From NCBI GenBank assembly GCA_036268455.1, contig DATAUD010000111.1, positions 20,215 through 84,214 of the forward strand: DNA of 64,000 nucleotides, given 5' to 3'. Both the position numbers and the translations under genes were made by a program. Origin of the DNA: DATAUD01 sp036268455 (GTDB lineage: Bacteria > Verrucomicrobiota > Verrucomicrobiia > Limisphaerales > Palsa-1400). Below are positions 8,824-18,562 of the stretch, in pieces. Under the pieces are notes generated by a model. It was not told the origin of the DNA and did not search any database. It was given only the letters and a program-made list of their open reading frames with translations. How positions within the stretch are numbered: position 1 is the first letter of the stretch; every line of letters begins with the position of its first letter.

Positions 8824-10929
8824 ATGTATTTTGGAGCGGACTATCATCCTGAGCATTGGGTCCATCCGTACGCCGGCACTCCCGAGGACCCAGAAGCGCG
8901 CTGGCGGCAGGATATCGAGTTGATGGTGGCCGCGGGGATGAACGCCGTCCGCATGGGAGAATTTGTCTGGGGCCTGTGTGAGCCGCGCGAGGGTGAATAC
9001 AATTTTGACTGGCTCAGGCGGGTCATGGATTTGATGGGCGAAGAGGATATTAAGATTATCCTGGCCACTCCCACCGCAGCGCCCCCGATTTGGCTGACTC
9101 GCAAGCATCCCGAGATACTCCCGATGGACGAACGCGGCCTGCCGCTGTGCGAAGGCACCCGTCACGCCTGCTGTTTAAACAACGATCTGTATTGGGATTA
9201 TTCCAAGAAGATTCTGCGGGCCATGTGCGACGCTCTGGGCAAACATCCGCAGCTCATCGCCTGGCAAATCGACAATAACGTGGGATCACACTCGACTCAA
9301 CCCTCGTTCAATGAGGGAACGCGGCGGGATTGGCATCTCTGGCTGAAGGCGAAGTATGAAACAATAGATCATCTCAATGACATGATGGGATCGAGATTCT
9401 GGGGCCAGACTGTTGGGGATTTCACCCATGTGCCGATGCCCCGAACGGCCCCGGCTCCGCACAATCCGGCGCTGATGCTGGACTGGCGGCGGTTTTGCAG
9501 CGACACCATTGTGGCGTTCGTGAGGATGCAGGCGGACGTGCTTCGTGAATTGACGCCAAATGCCCCCGTGACGACGAACATGCGCTCTTTTGGCCAGCAG
9601 GTTGATTTGTTCGACGTGGCCGACGCGCTGGATTTCACCTCGCTCAATAGCAACGCGACGATCAAGTCAAAATCCTCCGAAAACGCGTGCGAAGTGGATT
9701 TATTGCGTTCATTGAAGAAGAGCGGAATCCGGACGCCGGATGGCGACAGCGGTTTTTGGGTGATTGAGCAAAAGGCGGGGCATGTGAATTGGCAGGACGT
9801 TAATTCGCTGGTGCGGCCGGGGGTGGTGCGGTTGTTTACTTACCAGACGATTTCAAGGGGGGCCAACGGAGTGTTGTACTTTTTCTGGCGGCAGCCGAGG
9901 ATCGGCCAGGAGAAGTTTTACGGCGGAGTGTTGACGCATGACGGGCGCGGCGATAATCGCGTGTATAAGGAGATCAGCCAGATTGGCCAGGAAATAAAGC
10001 GGCTGGCGCCGGCATTGGAAGGCACCAAGGTGATCGCGGAAGCTTGCATCCTTTACACCCATGACAACGATTGGACGCTGGCGCTGCCGAGGCAACCGAA
10101 CAAATATTTTTCCCTGCGGGAGCATATCCAGCTTTTCTATACCGCATTGCACGATAGGAACATCAATGTGGATTTCGCGCGGCCTCTCGATGACTTGTCG
10201 TCTTACAAGCTGGTGATAGCGCCGTCGTTAAGTCTCCTCTCAGGAGCGGAGGCGGACGCATTGAAACTGTACGTCCAGAATGGCGGTACCCTTGTGGCGA
10301 CCTGCAATACGGGGCTTGTGGACGAACATCAAATTGCGGCGGATGCCGGGTTTCCGCATGATTTGACGGATCTGTTTGGGATGGAAGTCACGGAATTCGA
10401 TCCGATGTCGCCGGAGGATGAGAATCACATGGCGTTTAGAGGCGCTTTTCATACGAGCACGCTCCACACGGCGCGATTGTGGTGCGACCTCATCGAACCA
10501 AAGGGTTGCCAGATACTGGCGACATTCAGCCGGGAGTTTTATGCCGGCCGGCCGGCGATGACGATGAACACGTATGGATTGGGAAAGGCGATATACATTG
10601 GGACAATTTCGCAACAGGCTTTTTATTGTGACCTAATAACGTGGCTGCGAAATCTGTGCGTGCTAACATCCCTTCTTAAAGTGCCGGACACCGTGGAAGT
10701 GAGCATGAGACAAAAGGGTGATACAAAGGTCTTTTTTCTGTTGAATCACCAGAACTCGCCTGTTCGCATCACTTTTTATAAACCGATGCACGATTTTCTG
10801 ACCGAGCGCACGTTTAGCGGAAATTACGATATTCCACCGCACGGGGTTCTGGTTTTGGATGAACGCCGCGCCGACAAAGCCGTCGCTCCGCAGACTGATG
10901 ACACAACAATCCTCGCCCAAAAAGCGTGA
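8824..10929 (+). CDS. GH42 beta-galactosidase-family protein with altered acid/base residue
   Basis: A 701-residue member of glycoside hydrolase family 42. It has an N-terminal TIM barrel (start YFGADYHPEHW, TPTAAPPIWLTRKHPEILP), a middle trimerisation-type domain (about 390-600) and a small C-terminal domain. GH42 enzymes hydrolyse beta-D-galactosides with two glutamates. The nucleophile is present (Glu315 in FWVIEQKAG). At the acid/base site the usual WQIDNEYG reads WQIDNNVG, so Asn152 (codon 9277-9279) replaces Glu. Either activity is lost or changed, or the protein has another role. No signal peptide is seen, so it is probably cytoplasmic. The downstream dciA gene starts inside or just after its 3-prime end. 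Confidence 0.85.
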   Translation: MYFGADYHPEHWVHPYAGTPEDPEARWRQDIELMVAAGMNAVRMGEFVWGLCEPREGEYNFDWLRRVMDLMGEEDIKIILATPTAAPPIWLTRKHPEILPMDERGLPLCEGTRHACCLNNDLYWDYSKKILRAMCDALGKHPQLIAWQIDNNVGSHSTQPSFNEGTRRDWHLWLKAKYETIDHLNDMMGSRFWGQTVGDFTHVPMPRTAPAPHNPALMLDWRRFCSDTIVAFVRMQADVLRELTPNAPVTTNMRSFGQQVDLFDVADALDFTSLNSNATIKSKSSENACEVDLLRSLKKSGIRTPDGDSGFWVIEQKAGHVNWQDVNSLVRPGVVRLFTYQTISRGANGVLYFFWRQPRIGQEKFYGGVLTHDGRGDNRVYKEISQIGQEIKRLAPALEGTKVIAEACILYTHDNDWTLALPRQPNKYFSLREHIQLFYTALHDRNINVDFARPLDDLSSYKLVIAPSLSLLSGAEADALKLYVQNGGTLVATCNTGLVDEHQIAADAGFPHDLTDLFGMEVTEFDPMSPEDENHMAFRGAFHTSTLHTARLWCDLIEPKGCQILATFSREFYAGRPAMTMNTYGLGKAIYIGTISQQAFYCDLITWLRNLCVLTSLLKVPDTVEVSMRQKGDTKVFFLLNHQNSPVRITFYKPMHDFLTERTFSGNYDIPPHGVLVLDERRADKAVAPQTDDTTILAQKA

Positions 10930-11347
10930 CCCGATGATGGAGCGTCCGTTTCCGTTTCGGCAATTCCGGCCATCCCAGGCATTCCGCACCGCGCGGCAGA
11001 TTGCGGTGGCACAATGGCGGGGCTGGGATTGGTCCACCGAGGAAAAAACGCGGCGGCCATCCGCCCAATCCAGCGGCGAACTGATTCCGAAAGTGCTTTT
11101 AGACCTGCGCATTGACCGCCGGCAATCCGAGACGGAGATATTGCGCGTGTGGAACAGCCAGCTTGATCCGAGCATCACGTCCCATGCGCAGCCCACGGGA
11201 ATTCGCAACGGCACCCTTTTCGTCACTGTCGATAGCAGCGCGTGGCTCGATGAAATCGTGCGTTACCGCCGGCGGGAGATTCTGGAACGATTGCAAAACA
11301 GCTTCGGCCGTGATTTGATCGTCAAAATTTCCTTCCGAACCGGCTAA
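10898..11347 (+). CDS. dciA: DUF721 / DciA-like replicative helicase loader
   Basis: About 149 residues. The C-terminal 100 residues carry the DUF721 pattern: a W-centred helix (ILRVWNSQLDPSITSHAQPTGIRNGTLFVTVDSSAWLDEI) followed by a helix-strand ending (ILERLQNSF, LIVKISF). DciA proteins bring DnaB-type helicase to replication origins in bacteria lacking DnaC or DnaI. The start is uncertain: ATG at 10898 overlaps the GH42 gene, ATG at 10934 lies just after it, and 10859 is also open. The family call rests on the C-terminal domain. Confidence 0.8.
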   Translation: MTQQSSPKKRDPMMERPFPFRQFRPSQAFRTARQIAVAQWRGWDWSTEEKTRRPSAQSSGELIPKVLLDLRIDRRQSETEILRVWNSQLDPSITSHAQPTGIRNGTLFVTVDSSAWLDEIVRYRRREILERLQNSFGRDLIVKISFRTG

Positions 11348-11361
11348 AAACAGCGGCAAAA

Positions 11362-12891
11362 CTATTGGGCGGTGGATGCTGTGGATCCAGGCGCAGGCGC
11401 GGGAGCGACAGCGGGCTTGGGCGTTGGAAGGCGCAATTTGGTGCGCAGAATAGCCTGAGCTTCGGGAGGCATTAAGGCGTATCGCGGATCGGGATCAAGC
11501 TCCTTTTGGAGTATGAACTTGCGCAATTCCGGCAATGGCCGCAATCCCAGCCGCTGGTTGTTGAAGGACCCGATTTTCTTGTCGTAATGCTCCCAGATAC
11601 GCTGGGCCAGATTCTCATAATTGGCGTAGCGATCGTCATCATCACGCACGAGGCATATGAAGCCGTTGTGGAACATGGCCTCGATGCTGGCGCTCACTTT
11701 GTTCATGTCGGTTTCACCATTGTCCTCGACGATCTGGCTTAGGCAATAATCGTCCAGGGACAGGTTTTTTTGGCGGCCGACCAAAGCGTCGTCGTACTTG
11801 CTTTTCATGTATTTGAACCAATAGGCGGCCTGGTCCGTGCGGCCGTCCTCATAAAGCAGATAAACGGCGGTTTTGAGGAAATTCCTGTGCGCCTTCTGCA
11901 TGTTTTGCCGAAGCTTTTCATCTTCGCTGATCATCTTTTCGTAAGCGGCGCTGACTTTTGGGACGAGGTCGAGATTGGGCCAAATAATGAAGTTGCGCGG
12001 GGTAATATTGGTGATGGTATGGCTAAGCGCTCCGCCCCGGATGCAGGCTTGCTGCATGGTTTGGTAAATGGAACGGCGCAAGGTTTCCTGATCTTCCGGT
12101 TTGGCCTTTTCCCGGCCTACCTCAGCCCAGTAAATCGCGTGAGCATCCGGCAACCGCCAATCCAGCGGGCCGTATTCGTCATCAACTTTTTTGATAATCT
12201 TGGGGTCCATTTTATAAACGTCCTCCAATTTCTTGACGCGTTCCTTGTCCGCCGCGGTTTTTGGGTCGAGCAGCGTGTCGAAATCCGGGCGTCCGCCCAG
12301 GATGGGCTGCATCTCCTGCGCCAGCCTAAGCTTGTAGCGCATGTGGGCGTCGTCCAGGTTCTGGCCGATCTTGTGCTGATACAGCCAGGAAAGGTCCCGG
12401 TAGAGGAGGGTTTCGTTGGGATTGAGGGGTATGCCCTGGTCGCGAAGCAGCCGGATTCCGCGCTGCACCCAATGCCAGCGGTCCTCCGGGTCCTTGAATT
12501 TGACCGAGATGTTGTAGGCCATGTTCCAGGCCTGAACGCGCCAAACATCGACAAAGTGGGGTTCGAGCGTGGTGATCCAATCGGCCAGTTGAACCATCTC
12601 GAAATATTTGTCGTCGTTTTGAAGATCATTGGCGCGCATCCAGAGCGCATTGGCGATCAAACCGCGGAACCCACCCAAAGCCACACTGGTAAAGGCAAGC
12701 ATCGGCGGGGCGTTCTCCAACGGCGTCAAGCGGGTCAGTCCCAAGTCCTTGCGTTTGACGTTGAGCAATGACTGCGTTTGCGCGCAGACAAAAAACAGAA
12801 CCGCGGCGCAGGCTATAAGCCCGACTTTATATATTTTAGACTTCTGATTCAAACCAGACGTCATGGTCATCTGATTTTGACCCAATGACAA
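11362..12891 (-). CDS. Conserved membrane-anchored protein, TPR-like
   Basis: A 509-residue protein with one N-terminal hydrophobic anchor (about residues 21-41, YKVGLIACAAVLFFVCAQTQ). A long helical region follows, rich in aromatic and charged residues (YFEMVQLADWITTLEPHFVDVWRVQAWNMAYNI). This spacing suggests TPR-like helical hairpins. The C-terminus is a proline/alanine-rich tail. The likely true start is ATG 10 or 8 residues into the frame. It has the look of a conserved Verrucomicrobia protein of unknown role facing the periplasm. It converges with dciA. No catalytic motif is seen. Confidence 0.65.
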   Translation of the reverse strand: MSLGQNQMTMTSGLNQKSKIYKVGLIACAAVLFFVCAQTQSLLNVKRKDLGLTRLTPLENAPPMLAFTSVALGGFRGLIANALWMRANDLQNDDKYFEMVQLADWITTLEPHFVDVWRVQAWNMAYNISVKFKDPEDRWHWVQRGIRLLRDQGIPLNPNETLLYRDLSWLYQHKIGQNLDDAHMRYKLRLAQEMQPILGGRPDFDTLLDPKTAADKERVKKLEDVYKMDPKIIKKVDDEYGPLDWRLPDAHAIYWAEVGREKAKPEDQETLRRSIYQTMQQACIRGGALSHTITNITPRNFIIWPNLDLVPKVSAAYEKMISEDEKLRQNMQKAHRNFLKTAVYLLYEDGRTDQAAYWFKYMKSKYDDALVGRQKNLSLDDYCLSQIVEDNGETDMNKVSASIEAMFHNGFICLVRDDDDRYANYENLAQRIWEHYDKKIGSFNNQRLGLRPLPELRKFILQKELDPDPRYALMPPEAQAILRTKLRLPTPKPAVAPAPAPGSTASTAQ

Positions 12892-12980
12892 TGACTTTTG
12901 CTCGATTTCATGGTGTGCATTTCACGGCACACCCCCCTCTCTTGCAAGCTACAAAGGATTACGTCATTTTCAAATCAGAC

Positions 12981-14507
12981 TTATGTCCATAATTGCCGGT
13001 CGAGCGACCGATACTGGATGGCTTCGGAAATGTGGTCGCCGCCGATGTCCTGGGCGTCTGCCAAGTCGGCAATGGTGCGGGCGACTTTAAGAATGCGATC
13101 GTAAGCCCGCGCGCTCAAATTCAAGTCCGCCATGGCAAACTTCAAAAGTTCCCTGGTGTGGTCATCCAATGCGCAGTACGACTTGAGTTCGCGCGGCCCC
13201 ATTCGGGCATTGCAAGTGATGGCGGGCTTTTTGGCGAAACGTTCCTGCTGGCGTTGTCGCGCCTTGACGACGCGCTCGCGGATGACCGCCGAATGCTCGC
13301 CCGTGCGTTCGCTGCTGATATCCTGGAATTTTACCTGGGGGACTTCGATGTGCAGATCGATGCGATCCAGCAAAGGCCCCGAAATTCGGCCGAGATAATT
13401 CTGAATCTCGCGCGGCGAGCTTCGCGATTCTCCGGGCATTTTGCCGTCGGGCGTCGGGTTCATGGCGGCGACGAGCATGAATTCAGCGGGGAAAGTCATG
13501 GTGCCCGCGGCGCGTGAGATGGTGACGCACCCTTCTTCAATGGGCTGGCGCATCGTTTCCAGAACGCTGCGTTTGAACTCGGGCAACTCGTCAAGAAACA
13601 GAACACCATGGTGGGCAAGCGAAATTTCACCTGGGGTCAGATTCGACGTGCCGCCGAGCAAACCCGCGCCGCTGGCCGAATGATGCGGTGTGCGAAAGGG
13701 CCGCCGGGTGACCAGGGCTTGCCCCGGTTTCAGCAAACCAACGATGCTGTGAATTTTGGTCGTGTCCAGCGATTCTTCCAAAGTCAGCGGCGGCAAAATC
13801 GTGGTCAGCCGTTTGGCCAGCATCGATTTTCCGGTGCCCGGCGGGCCAATGAGAAGGACATTGTGCCCCCCGGCGGCCGCGATTTCCAACGCCCTTTTCA
13901 CGGACTCCTGGCCTTTGACTTCCGCCAGGTCCATCTCCTCATCGTAGGACTGATCGAAAATCCTGTTCAGATCGACCTTCACGGGCTCGATTTTGATTTC
14001 GCCCTCCAAAAACCCGACAGCTTCCCTTAGATTTTCCACAGGAATGACTTGCAATCCTTCCACGACGGCGGCCTCCGCCGCATTTTCGACGGGGACGAGG
14101 ATGCCAGTCATTTTTTCCGCGCGAGCGCGCCACGCAATCGGCAGGAGGCCCTTGACGGCCCGCACCTGGCCGGTCAAAGCGAGTTCGCCGACCATGGCGA
14201 AGTTGTCTAACCGCTCTGATTGAAGCTGATCGTTGGCCGCGAGCATTCCGACGGCGATGGGCAAATCGAAGCTTGGGCCTTCCTTTTTGACGTCCGCGGG
14301 CGCGAGATTGACGGTGGTTCGCCCCATGGGGAGTTTAAAGCCGGAATTAGTAAGGGCGGTGTTGACGCGGTCTTTCGATTCCTTCACGGCAGTATCCGGC
14401 AAACCGACGATAACCATTGTCGTGTCTCCCCAACCGGAATTGACTTCGACTTCGACTGGAAACGCTTCGATGCCATTGACGGCGGCGGAAAGGACTCTGG
14501 CAAGCAT
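12981..14507 (-). CDS. comM: YifB/ComM-family Mg-chelatase-like AAA+ ATPase
   Basis: 508 residues from the ATG at 14507, giving the normal family start MLARVLSAAVNGIEAFPVEVE. The N-terminal Lon-protease-like (ChlI) domain covers about residues 20-150. The AAA+ core has Walker A GPPGTGKS, Walker B VLFLDELPEF and the MNPTPDG motif, where many relatives have MNPCPCG. The C-terminal Mg-chelatase domain ends with SARAYDRILKVARTIADL. ComM is a hexameric helicase that promotes branch migration during natural transformation. A 17-residue longer reading to 14558 is possible but has an unlikely N-terminus. The missing cysteines in the NPCPCG position are shared by some other phyla, so function need not be lost. 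Confidence 0.9.
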   Translation of the reverse strand: MLARVLSAAVNGIEAFPVEVEVNSGWGDTTMVIVGLPDTAVKESKDRVNTALTNSGFKLPMGRTTVNLAPADVKKEGPSFDLPIAVGMLAANDQLQSERLDNFAMVGELALTGQVRAVKGLLPIAWRARAEKMTGILVPVENAAEAAVVEGLQVIPVENLREAVGFLEGEIKIEPVKVDLNRIFDQSYDEEMDLAEVKGQESVKRALEIAAAGGHNVLLIGPPGTGKSMLAKRLTTILPPLTLEESLDTTKIHSIVGLLKPGQALVTRRPFRTPHHSASGAGLLGGTSNLTPGEISLAHHGVLFLDELPEFKRSVLETMRQPIEEGCVTISRAAGTMTFPAEFMLVAAMNPTPDGKMPGESRSSPREIQNYLGRISGPLLDRIDLHIEVPQVKFQDISSERTGEHSAVIRERVVKARQRQQERFAKKPAITCNARMGPRELKSYCALDDHTRELLKFAMADLNLSARAYDRILKVARTIADLADAQDIGGDHISEAIQYRSLDRQLWT

Positions 14508-14810
14508 GAGGGAAGATTTATGCGGGAAATCAGCGGCCAGGGCAATGCGGATTATCAAAAAAAGAGCGGTGGCGGGAAAATTTCCGAGTAAACGGATTGT
14601 TAGAGTGCTGGCGTGGAATTTTCACGCGGATTGCGTCGAGGCGGCGCAGTTTTAAGCTGCGTGGATTTCATCAAAAACGCGTCAAATCCTTCTCAACGTG
14701 CGTTTTGGCATTTGGTTTGAGTGTTACGGCGGTTCTTGGCGTTGGAAATGCTAAAAGCATGACCATACCCAACAGCATCGGTCTGTAATACTGAAAGGAG
14801 AGTATTCATT
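14508..14810 (+). other. Intergenic region between divergent comM and the RCC1-repeat gene
   Basis: About 300 bases between divergent genes, so it should hold promoters for both. I see a ribosome binding site (AAAGGAGAG) about ten bases before the downstream ATG. I cannot assign clear -35/-10 boxes. A 63-codon open frame (14597-14788) ends before the downstream gene and looks like chance. Confidence 0.5.
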
Positions 14811-16175
14811 ATGAAGCTGCAAACAACTGGCGCTGGCGTCATCGCTGTTATGCTATTGAGTTTCCTTGGTCGAGACGCGACCGCATCAACGATTGTCGGT
14901 TCGAAAAACGACCCTTATTTCCAGCAGCCATTGCAAATCGCCGGACTCCGGGCTGCCGACGAGGGGTCTGCTTTCGTCCTGGGATTGGGGGCAAATGGGC
15001 AAGTGACAAACATCTCCCCGTACTCGTATGCCTCCGAACTCAATCCTCCTCCGGGTTTATCCAACGTGATCGCCATTTCGGTCAATGTATTTGGCGCGCT
15101 CGCATTGACCAGCAATGGAACAATCGTCAGTTGGGGAAACATTCCCGGCATTGTGCCAACGAACCTGACCAACGTTGTGGCCGTGAGCGCGGGTCAAACC
15201 GAATGTCTGGCGTTGCAAAGTAACGGCACGGTGGTTAGCTGGGGAAACAGCTCGATAGTGCCCGACGGCCTTTCAAACGTCGTCGCCATTTCGACCGGCA
15301 GTGGCAACTACGCTTTAGAGGCAAACGGAACTATTGTCTCGTGGGGATCGGGCGGGGGTCCAACAACCGACGTATCGAATGCCATCGCGATCTCGGCCAG
15401 CAAGGAGAATAACGGCGCCATAGCATTGTTGGCCAATGGCACAGTCGTTGGCTTGAACATTGTTGCCCCGACGAACCTCTTGCCGGCTGGTGTTACCAAT
15501 ACGGTTGCCATAGCCGGCAGCACGGAGTCACTCATGGCGTTGCAGGCCAATGGGACGGTCGTTGCGGCGGGATCTTCGCGGCCGTCCTTTTTGCAGGCCG
15601 TGTCGAACGTATATTATCTAAGCCCGTTCGTGTTTGACTCCTCGACGGTTGTTGTAGAGGGGGACGGCTGGCCGGTCTTCACCGTGCAACCGGGCAACCA
15701 GACCGCGGGAACGGGAGGAACGATATATCTCCATGCTCGCGCCGTGGCATCACAGTCGATTTCCTATCAATGGCAACTCAACGGGATAAACATTGCCGGC
15801 GCAACCAATGATGACTTGATCATTACCAATGCCACTCAGAGCAACGCCGGGAAATACCAGGCGCTGATCACAAGTGGTTTTGGCTTTGCTTCCAGTTCGG
15901 TGGCGACAGTCACGGTCTTGCCGTTGACTCGAATACCCATCCTGCTGAATGTCTCACTCCTGCAACCCAACGATTTGATTGCCACGGCCAATGCCTCCAA
16001 TGGCGCGCCATTTGCTTTAACGAATCCGGCGCTCTTCACCATTGAAGCTAGCACCGATCTAGTCAATTGGGTTGTACTAACCCAAAACTGGGGTCTCATA
16101 AACGGCGGCATCGAATTGGGCAAATCCAATCTGGGAAACGGATCGATGGAATTTTATCGCTTGCTGCGCCAATGA
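14811..16175 (+). CDS. Secreted RCC1-repeat and Ig-like domain protein
   Basis: A 454-residue exported protein with a signal peptide (about residues 1-25, ending DATA-S). Residues 45-280 form RCC1-type blades repeating the pattern LTNVVAVSAGQTECLALQSNGTVVSWGN at about 40-50 residue spacing, probably a beta-propeller. An Ig-like domain follows (about 290-370, with ISYQWQLNGINIAGATNDDLIITNATQ). The end is the module FTIEASTDLVNWVVLTQN...FYRLLRQ shared with other secreted proteins here. These parts imply protein or glycan binding at the cell surface, but no ligand can be named. A strong ribosome binding site lies upstream. Confidence 0.8.
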   Translation: MKLQTTGAGVIAVMLLSFLGRDATASTIVGSKNDPYFQQPLQIAGLRAADEGSAFVLGLGANGQVTNISPYSYASELNPPPGLSNVIAISVNVFGALALTSNGTIVSWGNIPGIVPTNLTNVVAVSAGQTECLALQSNGTVVSWGNSSIVPDGLSNVVAISTGSGNYALEANGTIVSWGSGGGPTTDVSNAIAISASKENNGAIALLANGTVVGLNIVAPTNLLPAGVTNTVAIAGSTESLMALQANGTVVAAGSSRPSFLQAVSNVYYLSPFVFDSSTVVVEGDGWPVFTVQPGNQTAGTGGTIYLHARAVASQSISYQWQLNGINIAGATNDDLIITNATQSNAGKYQALITSGFGFASSSVATVTVLPLTRIPILLNVSLLQPNDLIATANASNGAPFALTNPALFTIEASTDLVNWVVLTQNWGLINGGIELGKSNLGNGSMEFYRLLRQ

Positions 16176-16187
16176 CACTACGGGCCG

Positions 16188-17216
16188 TCATTTCCGTTTG
16201 CGGGCGGTGATGACGCTACGGTCGGCGGCGGTCGGCGTGTGGCGGAAATCGACGAAACCGGCGGCGCGCAGAAACTCTTCCATCTCCTTCTCGGAGTAAC
16301 ATTTCCCTTCGGTGATTGTCATCAGCAGTGCGGAGTATTCTGCGACTGGAAGAGAGCCGGTTTTGGCGGCGTTTATGTGGGCGTCGTGAACGATGACCAT
16401 TCCGCCCGTGGGAAGCGCGGCAAATGATTTTGCCAATAGCGTTTCCACCCGGTCTTTGTCCCAGTCATGGAGGACATTGGAAAAAAGATGGAGGTCGCAC
16501 TGGGCCGGAAAAGGATCGGTGAACATGTCGCCAACGACGACATCCACGCGGTCAGCGAAGCCGCGCGCGGCCACGCTTTGGCGGGTAATGTTATCCACCG
16601 GCGGCCTTTCCATGACGCTGGCGCGCAAATGCGGATGGCCGGCGGCAATGGCGCAGGCGTAAACGCCGGAACCGCCCGCGATGTCGAGAAGGTGATGATG
16701 TTGCGAGCAATCGAGCTTTCCAGCCAGCACCGGGCCGAGGTAGGCGCCGCGGCTGTCCATTGCGGCGGTGAATTTCTGGGCAAAGGCCTCGCCTTCCATA
16801 GCTTTGGCCCATTCTTTTTCATCGCGCAGGCTGGCCCAGTTGGCCGGTTTGCCGGAGCGCAATACCGCCACGATGTCCCGGCAGACCGGACGGTCGCGAA
16901 CCGAGGCAAAATAAGGACCGATAAACCAGGAGGAGGATTTGACGAGGTGTTCACTGGCCATTTCTGTTAAGTGAAAATTACCGTTGTCGCGGCGCAGCAG
17001 GCCCATGGCGGTCAAAAGCGTCAGCATGACGTCGGCGGGACGCTCCTTGAGATCCAGATCGCGACAAATGGCCGCAAGGTCGGCGGGATGGCTGGCCAGC
17101 CGTGTGAACAAATCCAAATGGCACACGGCGGCCGTCAGCATATCCACGGCGTAGAGGCCGTCGCGGTAGCGGTAGATCAAGGTCGGGTCGGTTGTGGGCA
17201 ATGTATTAAAGTTCAC
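16188..17216 (-). CDS. SAM-dependent O-methyltransferase, class I plant/bacterial type
   Basis: A 342-residue enzyme with a winged-helix N-terminal dimerisation domain (about residues 10-95, DLFTRLASHPADLAAICRDL...LLTAMGLLRR). A Rossmann methyltransferase domain follows, with the SAM motif LLDIAGGSGVYA near residue 167. Further family marks are DLHLFSNVLHDWDKDR, which holds the usual catalytic His-Asp pair, and GMVIVHDAHIN. Relatives methylate hydroxyl groups of small aromatic or polyketide molecules. No biosynthetic neighbours are present, so the substrate is unknown. The gene is divergent from the next unknown gene. Confidence 0.82.
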   Translation of the reverse strand: MNFNTLPTTDPTLIYRYRDGLYAVDMLTAAVCHLDLFTRLASHPADLAAICRDLDLKERPADVMLTLLTAMGLLRRDNGNFHLTEMASEHLVKSSSWFIGPYFASVRDRPVCRDIVAVLRSGKPANWASLRDEKEWAKAMEGEAFAQKFTAAMDSRGAYLGPVLAGKLDCSQHHHLLDIAGGSGVYACAIAAGHPHLRASVMERPPVDNITRQSVAARGFADRVDVVVGDMFTDPFPAQCDLHLFSNVLHDWDKDRVETLLAKSFAALPTGGMVIVHDAHINAAKTGSLPVAEYSALLMTITEGKCYSEKEMEEFLRAAGFVDFRHTPTAADRSVITARKRK

Positions 17217-17296
17217 GGCTTAATTTGAACCGGGAAACACCCAAAATCACGCCGATTTCCTTGCCGCAGGCGCCTTGTCTTTTTACCCTGAGAGAA

Positions 17297-18544
17297 ATGA
17301 AAACGCGGTTCGTTGTCATTCTGGTTTTGTTTAACGTTGCGGCGCTGGGCGCTGGGTTTGTTTATTTCAGTCAGTATTGGGGGCGGCAGGTTGCGCAGAC
17401 CCAGGAATCGACGCAGGTGGAATTGGCGGCATGGCAAGCCCGGGCAACCGCCGCGACCGTTCAGGCCGAAAATTCAGTCGTCTATAAAACCAATACGTTT
17501 AATTGGAGCCAGGTGGAATCGACTGATTACCGCCAATACATCGCCAACCTCCGCGGCATCGGCTGTCCCGAGAGCACAATCAAGGACATCATCATGACCG
17601 ATGTTATGCGCCTCTACGCGCAACGGCTCGGGCAGTATTACCACAATGGAAGGGATTTCAAATTTTGGGAGACGGATGACAAACGCAAACTCAAGCAGCC
17701 GCAGATTGAAGAACGCGAAAAGCAACTTGCCGCAATCAATAAGGAATTGCCGGCGGTGCTGCGCGAGTTGCTGGGAATTAACTACGAGCGGGAGGTCAAC
17801 AAGTATTTTGTCGATACCGACGAAGATAACCGCAGGCTTGGCTTCCTGTCCGACGACAAACGCTCGCAACTCCTGGCGTTGCGCGACCAGTTCGAGGGGG
17901 AGCGCGAACGGGCGAAATACGAGGCTGGGGATGGAAAACTGGCGGCGGCGGACATTTACAAATTGCAGCAGATAGACCAGAACCAGGACGCGGCGCTTTC
18001 GCGGCTTTTGACGCCGGAGGAAAAGGAGGAGTACGAATTGAGCGAGTCGCCGACGGCGGACAAATTGCGCAAGCAGTTGATCGGGTTCAACCCGACGGAG
18101 GATGAATTTCGCGAGATGTTCCGCCGGCAGAAGGCCATTGATTCGGAGTACGAATACGAAGATACCAATGACGAGTCGGTCCGCGCCGCTAAGGAGGCCG
18201 AAGAACAGGCGATGATGGCTGATTTAAAAGGACAATTACCACCGGAGCGCGTGACCCAATTGGACCGTTCCCAGGACCCGGACTATCAGAGTTTGTGCGT
18301 GCTAAGCGAGAGGTACGATTTGCCGGATGGGACGTCGGACGCGCTGCTCAACATGCGCCAGACTGCGGAAGACCAAAAACGGCAACTCCTTGCAAACAAG
18401 GACATGTCGCCGGACCAGATCGACGTGGCGCTGAAGGCGATGCAGGCTGAAACCGAGAAGGAGGCGCGCGCCGCGCTGGGCGACGAAGCCTTCGCGCAGT
18501 ATTCGCAAAGCGCGTCGTGGATACAGAGCCTCGGAACGAACTAA
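17297..18544 (+). CDS. Membrane-anchored helical protein of unknown function
   Basis: 415 residues from the ATG at 17297, which follows a GAGAGA ribosome binding site. An upstream reading to 17225 exists but lacks the normal anchor-first layout. Residues 4-26 form one hydrophobic segment (FVVILVLFNVAALGAGFVYF). The rest is highly charged and mostly helical, with EREKQLAAINKELPAVLRELLG and a Q/E-rich C-terminal part that could form coiled coils. I do not recognise the family. It probably sits on the outer face of the inner membrane. No neighbours suggest a role. Confidence 0.6.
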   Translation: MKTRFVVILVLFNVAALGAGFVYFSQYWGRQVAQTQESTQVELAAWQARATAATVQAENSVVYKTNTFNWSQVESTDYRQYIANLRGIGCPESTIKDIIMTDVMRLYAQRLGQYYHNGRDFKFWETDDKRKLKQPQIEEREKQLAAINKELPAVLRELLGINYEREVNKYFVDTDEDNRRLGFLSDDKRSQLLALRDQFEGERERAKYEAGDGKLAAADIYKLQQIDQNQDAALSRLLTPEEKEEYELSESPTADKLRKQLIGFNPTEDEFREMFRRQKAIDSEYEYEDTNDESVRAAKEAEEQAMMADLKGQLPPERVTQLDRSQDPDYQSLCVLSERYDLPDGTSDALLNMRQTAEDQKRQLLANKDMSPDQIDVALKAMQAETEKEARAALGDEAFAQYSQSASWIQSLGTN

Positions 18545-18562
18545 CTTATTCCGTGCGACAAA

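Noticed and set aside
11770..12771. 333-codon open frame on the plus strand
   Set aside because: Shadow of the membrane-anchored protein gene on the minus strand; no motif and no ribosome binding site.
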